Assembly: GCF_030530965.1 (NCBI RefSeq)
Contig: NZ_JAUMTY010000077.1
Span: 1 to 5,978, forward strand
Source: Corynebacterium sp.
Lineage (GTDB): Bacteria; Actinomycetota; Actinomycetes; Mycobacteriales; Mycobacteriaceae
Length of the DNA: 5,978 nucleotides
Direction of reading: 5' to 3'
The position numbers and the translations under genes are program-made. The notes below the pieces were generated by a model. The model ran no database searches. It saw only the letters and a list, made by a program, of their open reading frames with translations, and was not told the DNA's origin. Numbering within the stretch: position 1 is the first letter of the stretch; each line of letters starts with the position of its first letter. This document shows, in pieces, positions 5,930 to 5,978 of this stretch.

Positions 5930-5955
5930 CTAGTCTTCTCATCTAGTGTTCTCAT
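5930..5955. repeat. Tandem 13-bp direct repeat, two copies
   Basis: CTAGTCTTCTCAT (5930-5942) is followed immediately by CTAGTGTTCTCAT (5943-5955), differing at one base. It lies 18 nt after the HicB-like stop codon in AT-richer DNA that runs to the window end. It could be a slippage product or a binding site for a flanking gene beyond the window. No hairpin terminator is apparent here. Confidence 0.6.
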
Positions 5956-5978
5956 CTTTTGCCATCGGCTTTCTTATA

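Overview
The window reads as ordinary chromosomal DNA from a high-GC actinobacterium, most likely a Corynebacterium or close relative. The clues are GC-rich genes, translational coupling through TAATG and ATGA overlaps, and a semialdehyde dehydrogenase whose N-terminus and core closely resemble, from memory, GabD2 of C. glutamicum. The genus is an inference; no search was run.

Layout. Positions 1-335 are non-coding. They start with a short hairpin (28-48) that probably terminates an upstream gene, and contain a 20-bp perfect inverted repeat (244-263) that is a candidate operator. Positions 336-4062 hold a compact plus-strand operon, eat-eutB-eutC: an APC-superfamily ethanolamine permease followed by the large and small subunits of adenosylcobalamin-dependent ethanolamine ammonia-lyase. 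Both junctions overlap. Only 13 nt separate eutC from a convergent minus-strand NAD(P)-dependent aldehyde dehydrogenase (4076-5539), best read as succinate-semialdehyde dehydrogenase because the three carboxylate-binding residues of that family are present. Positions 5540-5728 are an intergenic stretch rich in short repeats. A small, lower-GC HicB-like gene (5729-5911) follows without a visible hicA partner, and the window ends in a tandem 13-bp repeat.

How the genes fit. The permease imports ethanolamine and EutBC splits it into acetaldehyde and ammonia, giving nitrogen and, after acetaldehyde oxidation, acetyl units. The window has no microcompartment shell genes, no EutA reactivase, no EutR-type regulator, and no obvious acetaldehyde dehydrogenase in the operon. 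This is the minimal cytosolic form of the pathway, and it needs AdoCbl made or imported elsewhere. The neighbouring dehydrogenase is convergent, so it is not part of the operon; a role in acetaldehyde removal is possible but not favoured by its active-site residues.

I do not see a clearly novel multi-gene system. The points most worth a second look are an acidic-to-tyrosine change in the EutC cobalamin-side motif, the palindrome upstream of eat, the solo HicB-like gene with a repeat that could hide its ribosome binding site, and a curious split match to the I-SceI homing site.
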